8,562 nt of DNA from Verrucomicrobiota bacterium (GTDB lineage: Bacteria; Verrucomicrobiota; Verrucomicrobiia; Limisphaerales; UBA9464), in the NCBI GenBank assembly GCA_025354845.1, contig JANXMD010000602.1:1-8562 (forward strand), written 5' to 3'. The position numbers and the translations under genes are program-made. Positions 7,905-8,562 of the stretch are shown in pieces; the stretch's first letter is position 1; each line of letters starts with the position of its first letter. The notes beneath the pieces were generated by a model that saw only the letters and a program-made list of their open reading frames with translations, was not told the origin of the DNA and searched no databases.

Positions 7905-8562
7905 TTATCGGACGGGGACGGAACCGCCCACCGGCAACGGGCCGGAGACGGATTCGGCAGGCAGTTGGGAAGCAAGGACGTTGAACTGGGACTCCGCCTG
8001 AAGGAAACCGCTCCCCGTGGTGTGGGCCAGGCGGCTGAGATCACTGCGCAAAACGGCCAGATCGACGTCACGCTGCGCCTCCAGCGACTGCAGGGTTTGC
8101 AGCAGTTCGCGGCGATCTCCGGCGCGGGCGGTTTGGAATTGCTCGGAGAATTCGGTGAGAAAGCGGCGGGTCTCCGACGCGGTGGCGGAGGCTGCGGCGA
8201 CGGTGGTGGCCCGCATCGCTTCTTCCTGGCTCGATTGAAATTCTTGCCGGAGTTCTTGGCGAGTGCGCGCCAGGTCGGCTTCGACGTCTCGACGTGAAAC
8301 GCCGGACATCCGGCCGGCCAAAAAACCGACCCCCAAGGTTACCGCCGCCGCTGCCGCCCAGGGTATCGCGACCGAACGGCGCCAGGACCAGCGCGCCCGC
8401 AGCAGTTCGGTGCGGGGCGTGAGGGTGGCGCGGTCTTGATCCAGCAGTCGTTGAGTGGACTTCCAGGTTTCAACCCGGGCGCGACACTCGGGGCACGCGT
8501 CCAGATGTTTTCGGCAGTCGCGCTCGGCGTTCGCGGGCAGTTCGCCGTAGAGGTAGTCGACC
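7905..8562 (-). CDS. Anti-sigma-factor-like zinc-finger membrane protein (N-terminus outside window)
   Basis: The frame runs 218 residues to the window edge without a stop, and only the first several residues appear to be missing. Visible residues begin VDYLYGELPA, typical of zf-HC2 anti-sigma domains. Next comes H-x3-C-x2-C (His19, Cys23, Cys26 in the visible chain; Cys16 is nearby), the ZAS zinc motif that clamps ECF sigma factors. A single membrane helix follows at about 64-83 (SVAIPWAAAAAVTLGVGFLAG). The remainder (about 86-190) is a Glu/Arg/Gln/Leu-rich coiled coil outside the membrane, ending in a Pro/Gly/Val tail. This topology puts the sigma-binding end in the cytoplasm and a sensor rod outside. 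By analogy with known operons, an ECF sigma factor gene should lie just upstream, beyond the window. An internal TTG at 8336 is not the true start, because it would remove the zinc motif. Confidence 0.8.
   Translation of the reverse strand, partial: VDYLYGELPANAERDCRKHLDACPECRARVETWKSTQRLLDQDRATLTPRTELLRARWSWRRSVAIPWAAAAAVTLGVGFLAGRMSGVSRRDVEADLARTRQELRQEFQSSQEEAMRATTVAAASATASETRRFLTEFSEQFQTARAGDRRELLQTLQSLEAQRDVDLAVLRSDLSRLAHTTGSGFLQAESQFNVLASQLPAESVSGPLPVGGSVPVR

Noticed and set aside
7877..8071. Upstream extension of the exported protein to 8071
   Set aside because: The extra 65 residues overlap the coding sequence of the anti-sigma-like gene and hide an otherwise good signal peptide.

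Overview
The window is bacterial chromosomal DNA: GC-rich, densely coding, with protein genes on both strands and no sign of phage, IS elements, CRISPR or RNA genes. The best guess for origin is Verrucomicrobiota, possibly the Pedosphaera/Limisphaera side. This is inferred, not proven. It rests on an RpoD with a long Ala/Pro/Lys-rich head, no recognisable Shine-Dalgarno sequence in front of any gene, a HEAT-repeat membrane-anchored protein, and REP-like and 'ACACAGAT'-type palindromic intergenic repeats.

Layout, left to right. Positions 2-46 may be the tail of an upstream gene. A good sigma-70 type promoter (147-175) precedes rpoD (216-2279, +), the primary sigma factor, which ends in a textbook UUCG-loop terminator (2301-2326). 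A roughly 400-base non-coding stretch (2330-2733) carries several inverted repeats, including a two-unit REP/BIME-like element (2455-2522) whose two hairpins differ by a compensatory base-pair change. Next come a membrane-anchored HEAT-repeat protein (2734-3921, +) and an M42 metallo-aminopeptidase with all catalytic residues (4030-5100, +).

The right part is on the minus strand. An M42/folB convergent junction holds a strong GC hairpin (5106-5126). The minus-strand pair is a HAD phosphatase-Nudix fusion (5488-6579) followed, after only two bases, by folB (5138-5485), dihydroneopterin aldolase. This arrangement suggests that the fusion removes the phosphates of dihydroneopterin triphosphate just upstream of FolB in folate synthesis, which are the steps usually left to a Nudix enzyme plus an unassigned phosphatase. 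A perfect 11-bp GC hairpin abuts the start codon of the fusion, and a long imperfect inverted repeat (6656-6762) lies upstream of it.

Farther upstream on the minus strand is a second two-gene unit: an anti-sigma-factor-like protein with a zinc-binding HxxxCxxC motif, one membrane helix and a long coiled coil (7905 to beyond the window edge), followed 28 bases later by an unrecognised exported protein (6791-7876). An ECF sigma factor gene probably lies just outside the window.

The most novel candidate is the HAD-Nudix-FolB unit. Next are the anti-sigma/exported-protein pair and the covarying REP element.
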